Assembly: GCF_003095655.1 (NCBI RefSeq) | Contig: NZ_CP029151.1 | Location: 124,001-188,000 of the forward strand | Direction of reading: 5' to 3' | Length of the DNA: 64,000 bases | DNA from: Dokdonia sp. Dokd-P16 | GTDB lineage: Bacteria > Bacteroidota > Bacteroidia > Flavobacteriales > Flavobacteriaceae | Shown here: positions 1 through 7,278 of the stretch, in pieces | How positions within the stretch are numbered: position 1 is the stretch's first letter | Layout of the letters: each line of letters begins with the position of its first letter | Notes under the pieces: generated by a model | The model's database searches: none | Seen by the model: only the letters and a program-made list of their open reading frames with translations | What the model was told of the DNA's origin: nothing | Made by a program: the position numbers and the translations under genes

Positions 1-121
1 TTTTGAGTATAATGCAAAAATAATAGAATAATACTGATTATTCTGTAATATTTTAATCTATTTAACGATAACGTTATCGCAGCCATTTTACCCATTAAAA
101 CGGGCACTAAATCGATAATTA
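1..121. other. Left-edge non-coding stretch with a hairpin and a small palindrome
   Basis: No gene is visible. There is a hairpin at 25-44 (AGAATAAT, ACTG loop, ATTATTCT) and a perfect 14-bp palindrome CGATAACGTTATCG at 66-79. The palindrome has the central-CG look of LacI-family operators and could serve a gene to the left of the window. That is inference only. Confidence 0.4.
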
Positions 122-1171
122 TTAAGGAAGTTTAAATGCAGGTGCACTATCTAGCAAAGCATGGGCAAATTTACCATTACTCAACGATGCCTCCAGTGTT
201 GTTGGTTCAAAAACTATCTCCCCACCCTCTACACGCTCTACATAATATATCCCACGCTTGCCGTCTACATCCTTTACATGCACATCACAGTAACAAGCAC
301 TATGCTCAGGTATACTTTTATAGTCACTTACATCATACTCCAGCTCCTTACTACATGCTTCAATCGCATATAATATTGCAGCAAATACATAAGCTCTAGT
401 TTTCTCTCTAGCATAATCACCTGGATAGTGACCAGCTTCAAATAACACAGTTGGTACTCCCGCTTCTTGAAAAGCATCACCCACACAATTATTATTAAAA
501 GCGTCATTATACAACCCTATGTTACCATCAAGATTACTATGGAGATTGTTAAAAATATGAGCGATGATACTTGCAGACCGCTTTCGCGAAAATGTGAAAC
601 TCCTCTCCACATCTGCCGACGGTGCAAGAAAGGAAAGTATCGATGGCTTACCTGTTTCTTCAAAACCATAGATGGTTCTTTGCCCATGTAAATTGAAACA
701 ATAATCAGGTTTAAAAGAATCAAAAACACCACGCAAAATTTTTGATTCTGGCTGACTCAAATCTTGTGCATCGCGATTGAGATCTACCTCATTTGCATTT
801 ACTCTTGTCCAGTTTTTTGAGCCATCTGGATTAAGCATCGGGATCATAAAAAAGGTGCAATTTTCAATCACTTTTTTATAGAAATCTGAGTCTTTTTGTT
901 GCTCTAAAAAACAACAAAAATCGAGCATAGATTTAGTGGTTGTAGATTCATTTCCGTGCATCTGTGACCACATAAAAATCTTCACTTTTCCTGTGCCAAA
1001 AACTACCGAATGAATAGGTCGTTTCTCTACCGAAGTACCTAGGGTATCCACGCTAAAATCTGACGATAATTGAGAGACAAAATTAGTGATAAATTCCGGT
1101 GATATATATCTGCCAGAAATAGATTCTTCACGGGATTGTGAAAACAGTTGTAATAACTCAGGTAACTCCAT
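122..1171 (-). CDS. M14-family zinc carboxypeptidase-like protein
   Basis: Cytoplasmic-looking 349-aa metallopeptidase of the M14 / succinylglutamate desuccinylase type, expected to trim a C-terminal residue or an acyl group; the substrate is unknown. Visible motifs are the zinc pair H72-x-x-E75 (MHGNE), the NPDG...N-x-R segment at 114-133 typical of M14 substrate binding, a third zinc ligand at H162 (NLHGQ), and a probable catalytic E245 (FEAGH). No signal peptide is seen. An upstream in-frame ATG at 1216 is possible, but a TAnnTTTG promoter element at 1189-1196 lies between it and the ATG at 1171, so 1171 is preferred. A TTTCGCGAAA palindrome copy encodes FSRKR at about residues 195-199. 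A 38-bp palindrome sits upstream, which suggests control by the neighbouring XRE regulator. Confidence 0.8.
   Translation of the reverse strand: MELPELLQLFSQSREESISGRYISPEFITNFVSQLSSDFSVDTLGTSVEKRPIHSVVFGTGKVKIFMWSQMHGNESTTTKSMLDFCCFLEQQKDSDFYKKVIENCTFFMIPMLNPDGSKNWTRVNANEVDLNRDAQDLSQPESKILRGVFDSFKPDYCFNLHGQRTIYGFEETGKPSILSFLAPSADVERSFTFSRKRSASIIAHIFNNLHSNLDGNIGLYNDAFNNNCVGDAFQEAGVPTVLFEAGHYPGDYAREKTRAYVFAAILYAIEACSKELEYDVSDYKSIPEHSACYCDVHVKDVDGKRGIYYVERVEGGEIVFEPTTLEASLSNGKFAHALLDSAPAFKLP
582..591. repeat. TTTCGCGAAA palindrome copy, inside M14 peptidase gene
   Basis: Left arm extends to CGC (579-581 region), right arm diverges to AATGTGAAAC. Read on the minus strand as FSRKR. The 16-mer CGCGAAAATGTGAAAC (585-600) recurs exactly at 12436-12451. 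Confidence 0.9.
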
Positions 1172-1188
1172 ACGTATTCTTTGGACTA

Positions 1189-1196
1189 CAAAGATA
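1189..1196 (-). promoter_or_regulatory. TAnnTTTG promoter element for the M14 peptidase
   Basis: TATCTTTG on the minus strand, 18 bases before the ATG at 1171. It matches the Bacteroidota -7 consensus and decides the start codon. Confidence 0.65.
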
Positions 1197-1216
1197 CTTT
1201 TTTTACAACTCTTCAT

Positions 1217-1254
1217 TAAAACGTACTGTTTACAATTGTAAACAGTACGTTTTA
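1217..1254. promoter_or_regulatory. 38-bp perfect palindrome, probable operator
   Basis: Every one of 19 base pairs matches around the centre 1235/1236; the core is CTGTTTACAATTGTAAACAG. It lies 21 bp upstream of the peptidase -7 element. The core TTTACAATTGTAAA is nearly repeated (12 of 14 positions) at 1421-1434 against the XRE gene promoter, so one regulator probably binds both. It could also form a long hairpin if transcribed. Confidence 0.7.
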
Positions 1255-1420
1255 TATACAGAAGTAACGTTTTACTGGAAGATTACCACCAATTAAACAA
1301 AATTCACTTTATAAAAACTCTAATAATTTTAAATCAGTATTTTAAGTACTCAAAACTAAAGTATTAATTTAATACAATAACCCACCCAAATTAACTATTT
1401 ACACATAAGAACATCTATAG

Positions 1421-1434
1421 TTTACATTTGTAAC
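1421..1434 (+). promoter_or_regulatory. Second operator-like site at the XRE gene promoter
   Basis: TTTACATTTGTAAC, 12 of 14 positions identical to the core of the 38-bp palindrome at 1217-1254. It ends one base before the -7 element at 1436, a good position for autorepression. Confidence 0.55.
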
Positions 1435-1435
1435 G

Positions 1436-1443
1436 TATCTTTG
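1436..1443 (+). promoter_or_regulatory. TAnnTTTG promoter element for the XRE regulator
   Basis: TATCTTTG, 10 bases before the ATG at 1454, implying a very short or absent 5' leader. Confidence 0.65.
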
Positions 1444-1453
1444 CTGTATACAA

Positions 1454-1903
1454 ATGGAAACACTCATAAACAACATAAAATTTGCGCAACGCCTCCAAGA
1501 AATCATGGATGCAAACGAATTGAGCGCAACTGCTTTTTCAGAAAAACTACAGGTAGGAAGAGCTACCATATCTCATCTTATGGCTGGAAGAAATAAGCCC
1601 AGTTTAGACTTTGTAATGACCGTGGTTGCCACCTTCCCAGAAGTAGAATTACAGTGGCTTCTTTATGGTACAAAATCAAGTCCAAAAATCACCGCTCCTA
1701 CTCCATCAAACCACACTACTTTTTCGTCTGATGTGCCTTCAAAAAACGCTCAAGAATTTTCGTCAAAAACAAGTGCTACTCCACCATCAAACACGGAGCA
1801 AAAAACACTCAAAAACATCACTGCTTTTTCCTCTTCAAAATCACCTATTAAGAGAGTGATTATATTTTTAGAAGATGGAACTTTTGAGAGTTATGAGATT
1901 TAA
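1454..1903 (+). CDS. XRE-family helix-turn-helix transcriptional regulator
   Basis: 149 aa. Residues about 8-72 form a Cro/CI-type HTH (FAQRLQEIMDANELSATAFS, then VGRATISHLMAGRNKPS as the recognition region). A serine/threonine-rich, probably flexible linker of about 60 residues follows, then a short C-terminal stretch ending FLEDGTFESYEI, which has a conserved look and may be a dimer or ligand tail. The gene stands alone, divergent from the M14 peptidase gene. The operator-like site at 1421-1434 against its own promoter, and the related 38-bp palindrome in front of the peptidase, suggest autoregulation and control of the peptidase. The inducing signal is unknown. Confidence 0.8.
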   Translation: METLINNIKFAQRLQEIMDANELSATAFSEKLQVGRATISHLMAGRNKPSLDFVMTVVATFPEVELQWLLYGTKSSPKITAPTPSNHTTFSSDVPSKNAQEFSSKTSATPPSNTEQKTLKNITAFSSSKSPIKRVIIFLEDGTFESYEI

Positions 1904-2028
1904 AATTTGCCTACACCTCTTCTTCAAAAATCACCTTAATACGAGTACATTTTTGATAAGAAATTTTCAGTCATTTTACTTCTTTAAAATATCTTAAGAC
2001 TTACTCTCTATTACTCACATTCCTGTCT

Positions 2029-2036
2029 TATTTTTG
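2029..2036 (+). promoter_or_regulatory. TAnnTTTG promoter element for lipoprotein-terC operon
   Basis: TATTTTTG six bases before the ATG at 2043; near-leaderless start. Confidence 0.55.
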
Positions 2037-2042
2037 TAACCT

Positions 2043-2426
2043 ATGAAGAATCAATGGAAAGCTTTTTTTGTGATAATTAGTGTTTTCGCTTTAAGCTGTG
2101 AAAGTCCAGAACGTGACTGTACAGATTTTAAAACAGGCACATTCACGTTTGAAACATTACTAGATGGGGAACTCGTTGCAACCACTTTTAAACGTAATGA
2201 TACACTGGAAATTGATTACTTTAAAGGTAAAGCAGACTCCTCTTCTGTGCGATGGATTAACGACTGTGAGTACATCGTCAAGAAACTCCACCCACGTAGC
2301 ATGAGCGAAGAAAAAGCGCTACACATGAAAATAATAGCTACTGACGGAGATTTTTATACCTTTGAGTACTCCCTTGTAGGAGAAACCAACAAACAACGTG
2401 GCATCGCCAAAAAAACAACTGACTAA
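2043..2426 (+). CDS. Small uncharacterised lipoprotein
   Basis: 127 aa. The N-terminus is a lipoprotein signal (hydrophobic stretch ending LSC-E, Cys at residue 19), so the mature protein is about 109 aa and anchored to a membrane. A motif C-TDFKTGTFTFE follows at about 26-37 and a second Cys lies in NDCEYIV. The rest looks beta-rich. I do not recognise a characterised family; it looks like a conserved flavobacterial protein. Its stop overlaps the start of terC (TAATG), so the two are probably translationally coupled and work at the same membrane. Confidence 0.7.
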   Translation: MKNQWKAFFVIISVFALSCESPERDCTDFKTGTFTFETLLDGELVATTFKRNDTLEIDYFKGKADSSSVRWINDCEYIVKKLHPRSMSEEKALHMKIIATDGDFYTFEYSLVGETNKQRGIAKKTTD

Positions 2427-3271
2427 TGTTTGACATTCTTACCACTGCAGATGCTTGGGTAGCACTGCTTACGCTTACCTTTCTTGAAATCATATTAGGT
2501 ATTGACAACATCATTTTCATCTCCATAGCCGCCGAAAAGCTCCCACAAAAGGATCGCAAGAAGGCTACAAACATAGGTCTAGCCCTTGCTATGGGAATGC
2601 GTATTGCATTACTCTTTGGTATCTCATGGCTAGTTGCGCTTAGCGCACCATTCTGGCACATTAATCAAAGCTGGATCACTGGAGGCATAAGTTGGCAAGC
2701 GGTTATATTACTAGCAGGAGGATGTTTCTTGATCTGGAAGTCTGTACATGAGATTCATGAAAAAGTAGACGAGACAGGTCTTGAGGAGGAAGAAATTTCA
2801 AAAAAGAGTTCTACTACATTAGGTAATGCCATTGTGCAGATTGCAGTGATTAACCTTGTATTCTCCTTTGACTCTATACTTACTGCCGTAGGGATGACTA
2901 ATGGCCTTTCTGATAATCCAACAGATGCGTTAATCATTATGGTGATTGCAGTAGTAATTTCTGTTGGGATCATGATGCTTTTTGCAAACCCTGTAGGAAA
3001 CTTTATTGCAAAGCATCCATCACTACAGATATTAGGCCTCTCATTCTTAATTTTAATAGGTTTTATGCTCATTGCAGAAGGTGCTCACCTATCACACTTA
3101 GAAATCTTTGGATCAAGCGTAGGGGCTATTCCTAAGGGTTATTTATACTTTACGATTGCGTTCTCGCTTCTGGTAGAGTTTATAAACTTTAAATACCGCG
3201 CTATGAAGACTAAAGACTCTGGTGCTCAAATCCAAATGAAGAAAAACGTAGAGCACCTTACTAAAAAGTAA
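2426..3271 (+). CDS. TerC-family integral membrane protein
   Basis: 281 aa with about seven to eight membrane helices. The N-terminal segment FLEIILGIDNIIFISI (about 19-34) carries the acidic D-N pair typical of TerC, and a matching second one, NLVFSFDSILTAVGM, is at about 144-158; these acidic residues in membrane helices are thought to bind metal ions. Members are linked to tellurite resistance, manganese export or metal loading of secreted enzymes. Which applies here cannot be told. A charged loop (EKVDETGLEEEEISKK) separates the two halves. It overlaps the upstream lipoprotein gene by one base and ends at a bidirectional terminator. Confidence 0.88.
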   Translation: MFDILTTADAWVALLTLTFLEIILGIDNIIFISIAAEKLPQKDRKKATNIGLALAMGMRIALLFGISWLVALSAPFWHINQSWITGGISWQAVILLAGGCFLIWKSVHEIHEKVDETGLEEEEISKKSSTTLGNAIVQIAVINLVFSFDSILTAVGMTNGLSDNPTDALIIMVIAVVISVGIMMLFANPVGNFIAKHPSLQILGLSFLILIGFMLIAEGAHLSHLEIFGSSVGAIPKGYLYFTIAFSLLVEFINFKYRAMKTKDSGAQIQMKKNVEHLTKK

Positions 3272-3290
3272 TATTCTGCTCGCTAGCATA

Positions 3291-3327
3291 AAAAATCCCC
3301 TTGAAACTACGTTTCAAGGGGATTTTT
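3291..3327. terminator. Bidirectional terminator between terC and the histidine kinase
   Basis: Perfect 17-bp inverted repeat (AAAAATCCCCTTGAAAC, TAC loop) ending in a T-run on both strands, between convergent genes. Confidence 0.85.
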
Positions 3328-3365
3328 CTTTTCGTTATGACTATAACAAGCAGTAAGAAGTTTGA

Positions 3366-4700
3366 TTAAAAATTCTCATCCTCCATAAGCTTTTCTACCT
3401 TTTTACGCTCCCACGCCTTGTTAAACAAAGGGCTCCACCCAAACACTTCTGATGCATGACCAGCAACTCCCCAGCCCCATCCTAGTATAGGAAACAAAGC
3501 CCAAGGAAAGCTTGTAGACTGCACGTTAAAGTATATAAATACAGGTACCATAACCGCATAAATCGTAAAGTGAATGTAAAAACCTTTAAGGTCTTCTACC
3601 TTCTTCTTTGCACGCTGGTAACGTTTATCTGCAAGGAGTTCGCTCTGCCTGGGCTCAAATGTCACCTGCTCTGCTTGTGTCAATAGCGGTATTCCAACTT
3701 GAAATGTCTCACTATCATCTACTATATGCACCTCACTATTGGATAGTAAACTATATCGCTGCTTGATATTTTGCAAGCCTACACCACTACTCTTTTTTAC
3801 AACCTGTTTGGCCTGGATGTTATTTTCAATAAAGAGCCTATTCCCATCTTCGTAAATCTTAATGTATAGTTTTTTGTTAGGCGTTACCTGATTGTGTTTT
3901 ACAGCGTTTTCAAGTAATAACTGTAAGGAAAGCGGCACTACTTTATATTCTTGATGTGAGGCACTTTCTGGGATTTCCACCACAATACTATCTTCAAAAC
4001 GCATTTTGATGAGATTCATATATGTACGTGCAAAAGTGAGCTCCTCTTCAAGCGGCACTAACTCTTTATTCTTTTGCTCCAGTACATACCTGTACACTTT
4101 TGAAAGCGAAGTGGTAAACTTGGTTGCCTGTTTTGGGTTTTCCTCAATAAGACTTGCCAGCACATTTAAACTGTTGAATAAAAAATGAGGATCCAGCTGA
4201 TTTTTAAGCGCATCAAATTTTGCCGAAGCGGCTCCTGCAATAATCTTAGACTGTTTTACCCTGCTTTCCTGCTTATTTTTCCAGCGGCTCACTGCATAAA
4301 ATGAAGAAGTTGCAACGGCTGTTATCAAAAATGGAAAAATGTAATCCTCAAACCCTTCACTAGCCACATACTCATCAAATGGAATTTTATAATATCCTGT
4401 AATAAGTAATAATCGAAGTAGAAAAACGGTAATCAAAGTCACAACAATGTGCGTCACTAGTGCATAAGCGAGTACCTTAAAATTCCACAGACTGCCTGTA
4501 AAACGTTTTCTAAAGTTCACAATAACCATAGTGTTCACTGCATATAGCGCTACAGAGAATATTTGGTTTTGTATAAAAAAGGTTATTGCACCATCTCCAT
4601 ACCAAGGATTACCCAGCACATACAGTATGATACTGTGAACGATAAATATTGATAAGCCTACAATATTTGCCTTTGCAAACTCTTTTAGATAATATTTCAT
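3366..4700 (-). CDS. LytS-type sensor histidine kinase with C-terminal 2TM domain
   Basis: 444 aa. Four N-terminal membrane helices (about 12-30, 43-62, 77-100, 121-138), then a His_kinase domain with the motif QLDPHFLFNSLN, phospho-acceptor H172, and an N-box LLLENAVKHN at about 261-270. After the ATPase part comes a second membrane pair (about 375-420, FYIHFTIYAVMVPVFIYFNV) of the 2TM type, an added domain seen in flavobacterial kinases of this class. Such kinases normally signal to a LytTR response regulator; none is encoded beside it in this window. It lies 6 bp downstream of a secreted protein gene (4707-5336), probably in one operon. Confidence 0.88.
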   Translation of the reverse strand: MKYYLKEFAKANIVGLSIFIVHSIILYVLGNPWYGDGAITFFIQNQIFSVALYAVNTMVIVNFRKRFTGSLWNFKVLAYALVTHIVVTLITVFLLRLLLITGYYKIPFDEYVASEGFEDYIFPFLITAVATSSFYAVSRWKNKQESRVKQSKIIAGAASAKFDALKNQLDPHFLFNSLNVLASLIEENPKQATKFTTSLSKVYRYVLEQKNKELVPLEEELTFARTYMNLIKMRFEDSIVVEIPESASHQEYKVVPLSLQLLLENAVKHNQVTPNKKLYIKIYEDGNRLFIENNIQAKQVVKKSSGVGLQNIKQRYSLLSNSEVHIVDDSETFQVGIPLLTQAEQVTFEPRQSELLADKRYQRAKKKVEDLKGFYIHFTIYAVMVPVFIYFNVQSTSFPWALFPILGWGWGVAGHASEVFGWSPLFNKAWERKKVEKLMEDENF

Positions 4701-4706
4701 TTCTTC

Positions 4707-5336
4707 TTAATTACAAGCCTCGGCACTTTCTAAAGCTCTTTTTACATTTCCTTTAGGATGGAACTGCGACTCAGGTTTAAAGGTAGCAAAAAGCGTGATG
4801 GCACGCTGCAACTCTGCGCAATATGGCTCTATTGAGCTCCCAAAGTACTTTGCACTCCCCATGTCCCATTGTGCCTTTTCTGCTATAAAAATAGGATTGT
4901 CTGGCTCCTTATTTACTATTTTTTGATTGAGTTCTCCTATAGTACCTGCATATTTCATCCCGTATTTCATGCCATCGTGAGCAACCCAAACTGTATGAAG
5001 CTGCGCTTGCAAGTGATCTGCATACGGATTATCTGGAGCTATCGTACGCATTGTATTTATAAACTCTTGCGCCTTACCTAGCGTCGCCTTCATAGTAGCT
5101 TCCTCTCTGTTTTCAAAGTCTCTCCAGTTACGTATTATAGCAATTTGAGCAACATAATACGTAGGCAGCCAGTTGTCTTTTTCTACAGTAGCAATGCGCT
5201 CAAAGAGATTTGAAGCCTCATCGAGCTTGTTTTCTTCCCAAAACTCCATAGCTTTTGTCATTCCTTGCTCGTACTTAGTTTGAGCCATAAGAAATGTACT
5301 GCTGCATAATGCGATAATAAGAAGTAAATGTTTCAT
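4707..5336 (-). CDS. Secreted protein, possibly TPR-like
   Basis: 209 aa from the ATG at 5336. A longer reading frame continues upstream through the palindrome at 5379-5398, but the Met at 5336 starts a clean signal peptide (MKHLLLIIALCSSTFLMAQ, cleavage after MAQ), so it is chosen. The mature part is helical with repeated patterns of small and aromatic residues (NKLDEASNLFERIATVEKDN) resembling tetratricopeptide repeats. Located before the histidine kinase with a 6-bp gap. No function can be assigned; a role in the kinase's sensing or output is only a guess. Confidence 0.7.
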   Translation of the reverse strand: MKHLLLIIALCSSTFLMAQTKYEQGMTKAMEFWEENKLDEASNLFERIATVEKDNWLPTYYVAQIAIIRNWRDFENREEATMKATLGKAQEFINTMRTIAPDNPYADHLQAQLHTVWVAHDGMKYGMKYAGTIGELNQKIVNKEPDNPIFIAEKAQWDMGSAKYFGSSIEPYCAELQRAITLFATFKPESQFHPKGNVKRALESAEACN

Positions 5337-5378
5337 AATATATTGATTTGTGATTGATGATGTAAAGATGGTTTTAAG

Positions 5379-5398
5379 TACGCTTTCGCGAAAGCGTA
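5379..5398. repeat. TACGCTTTCGCGAAAGCGTA palindrome, intergenic
   Basis: 20-bp perfect palindrome, one of the three longest copies, between DUF2306 and the secreted protein gene. Confidence 0.95.
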
Positions 5399-5415
5399 AC
5401 CTACCCAACCGTCGT

Positions 5416-6087
5416 TTATAAAGTCTCAGTTGTAGTTTTCTTGCGAGGTTTTGTTTTACGTAACCAATAACCAATGAATAAAACACCGAATATAGTAGGC
5501 AGTAACCAGCTCAATAGCGCTGGAAGTACTTGATTTGTGACAAAGAAAGCAGTAAAAGCGGCGATATACCCGCCTGTTATTTTGCCTATATGAAGTCTAA
5601 GATATTTTTTACGCAATGACGCTATATCTCTCATTGCACGTATATCTCCTACAGCATTAAGAACACCAATTCCTCCAAAGATTATAAGAATCCACCCCAT
5701 AGAAGAACCAGAAAGCAATGATAACGCACCATAAACTATCATTGCCAGACCTATGAAGAGCATAGACCAAGAAATGATTTTGTCATCACGTAACTCACTC
5801 GCCTCCTTTATCTTTTTAAAACGGAGTGCTCTATACCCGGATAGCACTAGATACACACTAAAGAGTCCTACCACAAACAGAAACGGATTGTTATGATCTG
5901 GAAGCAGTGATGCCACAATACCTGAAATACCAGCGGTAAGCATCCCATAATAAAAAACCATTCCTGACTTTTTATGCCAGACATTTCCTTTGGGAGCAAT
6001 TACAGATATAGTTCCCGCTATGAGGGAGATAAAACCACCTATGGCGTGTAGTGTTATAAATATCTTGAAGAAAGTATCGTAGTTCAT
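5416..6087 (-). CDS. DUF2306-like multi-pass membrane protein
   Basis: 223 aa with about seven predicted membrane helices. The N-terminal pattern HAIGGFISLIAGTISVIAPKG-x-x-WHKKSG (about 14-41) is the H-x-x-x-G...H-R/K-x-x-G layout of DUF2306-type proteins, whose function is unknown. A cluster of basic residues ends the protein (RKTKPRKKTTTETL). It is divergent from the Crp/Fnr gene and upstream of a secreted protein gene with 79 bp between, a stretch that holds a palindrome copy. Confidence 0.65.
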   Translation of the reverse strand: MNYDTFFKIFITLHAIGGFISLIAGTISVIAPKGNVWHKKSGMVFYYGMLTAGISGIVASLLPDHNNPFLFVVGLFSVYLVLSGYRALRFKKIKEASELRDDKIISWSMLFIGLAMIVYGALSLLSGSSMGWILIIFGGIGVLNAVGDIRAMRDIASLRKKYLRLHIGKITGGYIAAFTAFFVTNQVLPALLSWLLPTIFGVLFIGYWLRKTKPRKKTTTETL

Positions 6088-6234
6088 CGGTAAGATTTTT
6101 AAATATTGAGACGCTATCTCTCATGATTGACAGTACAAATATGAGCCAGAATTCAGTAATCATAAAAAGGTTGCTACTCAATTGCCATAACAGGCTACCG
6201 AATTGTAGTTTTACAGCACCTAGTATAGATACCT

Positions 6235-6849
6235 ATGATAATTAAAGAGCTTTTTCCAAGATTTCATCCAGACCTCATTAAGGAAATAACTACACACGGC
6301 ATCATAAAGCAACTTCCTGCGCAAACAGAATTACTGCGAGAAGGACAGTATGCAAAGGTTATTCCCATCGTAATACACGGACTCATAAAGGTATATTCTC
6401 GCTATGAAGATAGAGAACTTCTACTTTATTATATAGAACCGGCAGAGAGTTGCATCATCTCTTTTTCTTCTGGAATCTCACAATTACCCAGTCGCGGATA
6501 TGCAATTACAGAAACAGATACAAAACTTCTTCTTTTACCTGTAAACAACGTACAGCAATGGCTTAAGACGCACCCTGCGCTCAACACCTTATTCTTTAAA
6601 AACTATGATGCGCGTTATCTTGACATGATGAACGCTGTAAATCATCTCCTCTTTGATAAAATGGATGCACGCATTCTAGATTACTTAAGAGAAAAAGCGC
6701 GTGTTAAAGCAACTCAAACACTACATATAACTCATAAGGAAATAGCAATAGATCTAGGCACGGCAAGGGAAGTCGTAAGCAGGATCTTAAAAAAACTGGA
6801 GATTGAAAATCACATAACCCAAGAAGGACGAACCATAAAAATCATGTAA
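6235..6849 (+). CDS. Crp/Fnr-family transcriptional regulator
   Basis: 204 aa. The N-terminal half (about 1-125) is a cyclic-nucleotide-binding-type beta barrel (LREGQYAKVIPIVIHGLIKV). No Fnr-type Fe-S cysteine cluster is visible. The C-terminal winged HTH contains THKEIAIDLGTAREVVSRIL at about 165-184 with the R-E-x-x-S-R recognition helix of the family. Directly downstream is a CRP-type half-site pair (6851-6866) and a promoter for the small DUF2892 gene, so the regulator probably activates that gene. The effector is unknown. Confidence 0.88.
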   Translation: MIIKELFPRFHPDLIKEITTHGIIKQLPAQTELLREGQYAKVIPIVIHGLIKVYSRYEDRELLLYYIEPAESCIISFSSGISQLPSRGYAITETDTKLLLLPVNNVQQWLKTHPALNTLFFKNYDARYLDMMNAVNHLLFDKMDARILDYLREKARVKATQTLHITHKEIAIDLGTAREVVSRILKKLEIENHITQEGRTIKIM

Positions 6850-6850
6850 G

Positions 6851-6866
6851 TGTGACTATAGTCACC
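6851..6866 (+). promoter_or_regulatory. CRP/FNR-type operator
   Basis: TGTGACTATAGTCACC: TGTGA, six bases, TCAC, containing the perfect 14-bp palindrome GTGACTATAGTCAC (6852-6865). Its centre is about 40 bp before the likely transcription start given the -7 element at 6888, the classic class II activator position. Confidence 0.7.
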
Positions 6867-6887
6867 GTTTACAAGAAATCCTCCCAT

Positions 6888-6895
6888 TACATTTG
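6888..6895 (+). promoter_or_regulatory. TAnnTTTG promoter element for the DUF2892 gene
   Basis: TACATTTG, 29 bases before the ATG at 6925. Confidence 0.65.
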
Positions 6896-6924
6896 TGCTG
6901 TATTACTTCTAAAAACAACACACT

Positions 6925-7131
6925 ATGAAAAAGAATATGGGAAATTTAGATCGCGGTATACGCATAGCGGCTGCAGTGATTATTGGTATATTATATGCAG
7001 CTAACGTTATAAACGGCACGGTGGCAATTATACTGGGTGTGGTTGCACTTATTTTTATTGCGACTAGCTTTATTTCTTTTTGCCCGCTTTATGCTCCCTT
7101 TAGACTAAGCACCTACAAAGTAAAAAAATAA
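6925..7131 (+). CDS. DUF2892 (YgaP-type) small membrane protein
   Basis: 68 aa with two membrane helices (about 11-27 and 30-49) and the start pattern KKNMGNLDRGIRIAAAV typical of DUF2892, followed by FCPLYAPF, the conserved C-P-L-Y segment. In other bacteria this domain is fused to rhodanese or stands next to sulfur-handling genes. Its job is unknown. A Crp/Fnr regulator gene and operator lie immediately upstream, so expression is probably controlled by that regulator. Confidence 0.85.
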   Translation: MKKNMGNLDRGIRIAAAVIIGILYAANVINGTVAIILGVVALIFIATSFISFCPLYAPFRLSTYKVKK

Positions 7132-7144
7132 CATACCCTTACAT

Positions 7145-7186
7145 CTTTAACCCTTACAAGTTATCTTGTGAGGGTTTCTTTTTTTT
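7145..7186 (+). terminator. Probable terminator after DUF2892
   Basis: AACCCTTACAAG, short loop, CTTGTGAGGGTT followed by a long T-run (7148-7186). Confidence 0.75.
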
Positions 7187-7249
7187 ACTTGCGCGAAAAC
7201 GTTACCGTAACTCCCGTAAATGCGCTATAGCTATCCCTTAAGAATACAC

Positions 7250-7257
7250 TATCTTTG
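7250..7257 (+). promoter_or_regulatory. TAnnTTTG promoter element for the SulP gene
   Basis: TATCTTTG. It overlaps the TTG that would start a longer reading frame, so translation must start at the ATG at 7279. Confidence 0.65.
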
Positions 7258-7278
7258 CGGCTTCTTAAAAACAGCCTT

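Noticed and set aside
2043-2426. Enzyme-type name for the small lipoprotein (topoisomerase-like label)
   Set aside because: The protein is a 127-aa lipoprotein with no topoisomerase motif; such a label would be a propagated error.
5337-5486. N-terminal extension containing LRFRESV of the secreted protein at 4707-5336
   Set aside because: The extension is the palindrome read in another frame, and a proper signal peptide starts at 5336.
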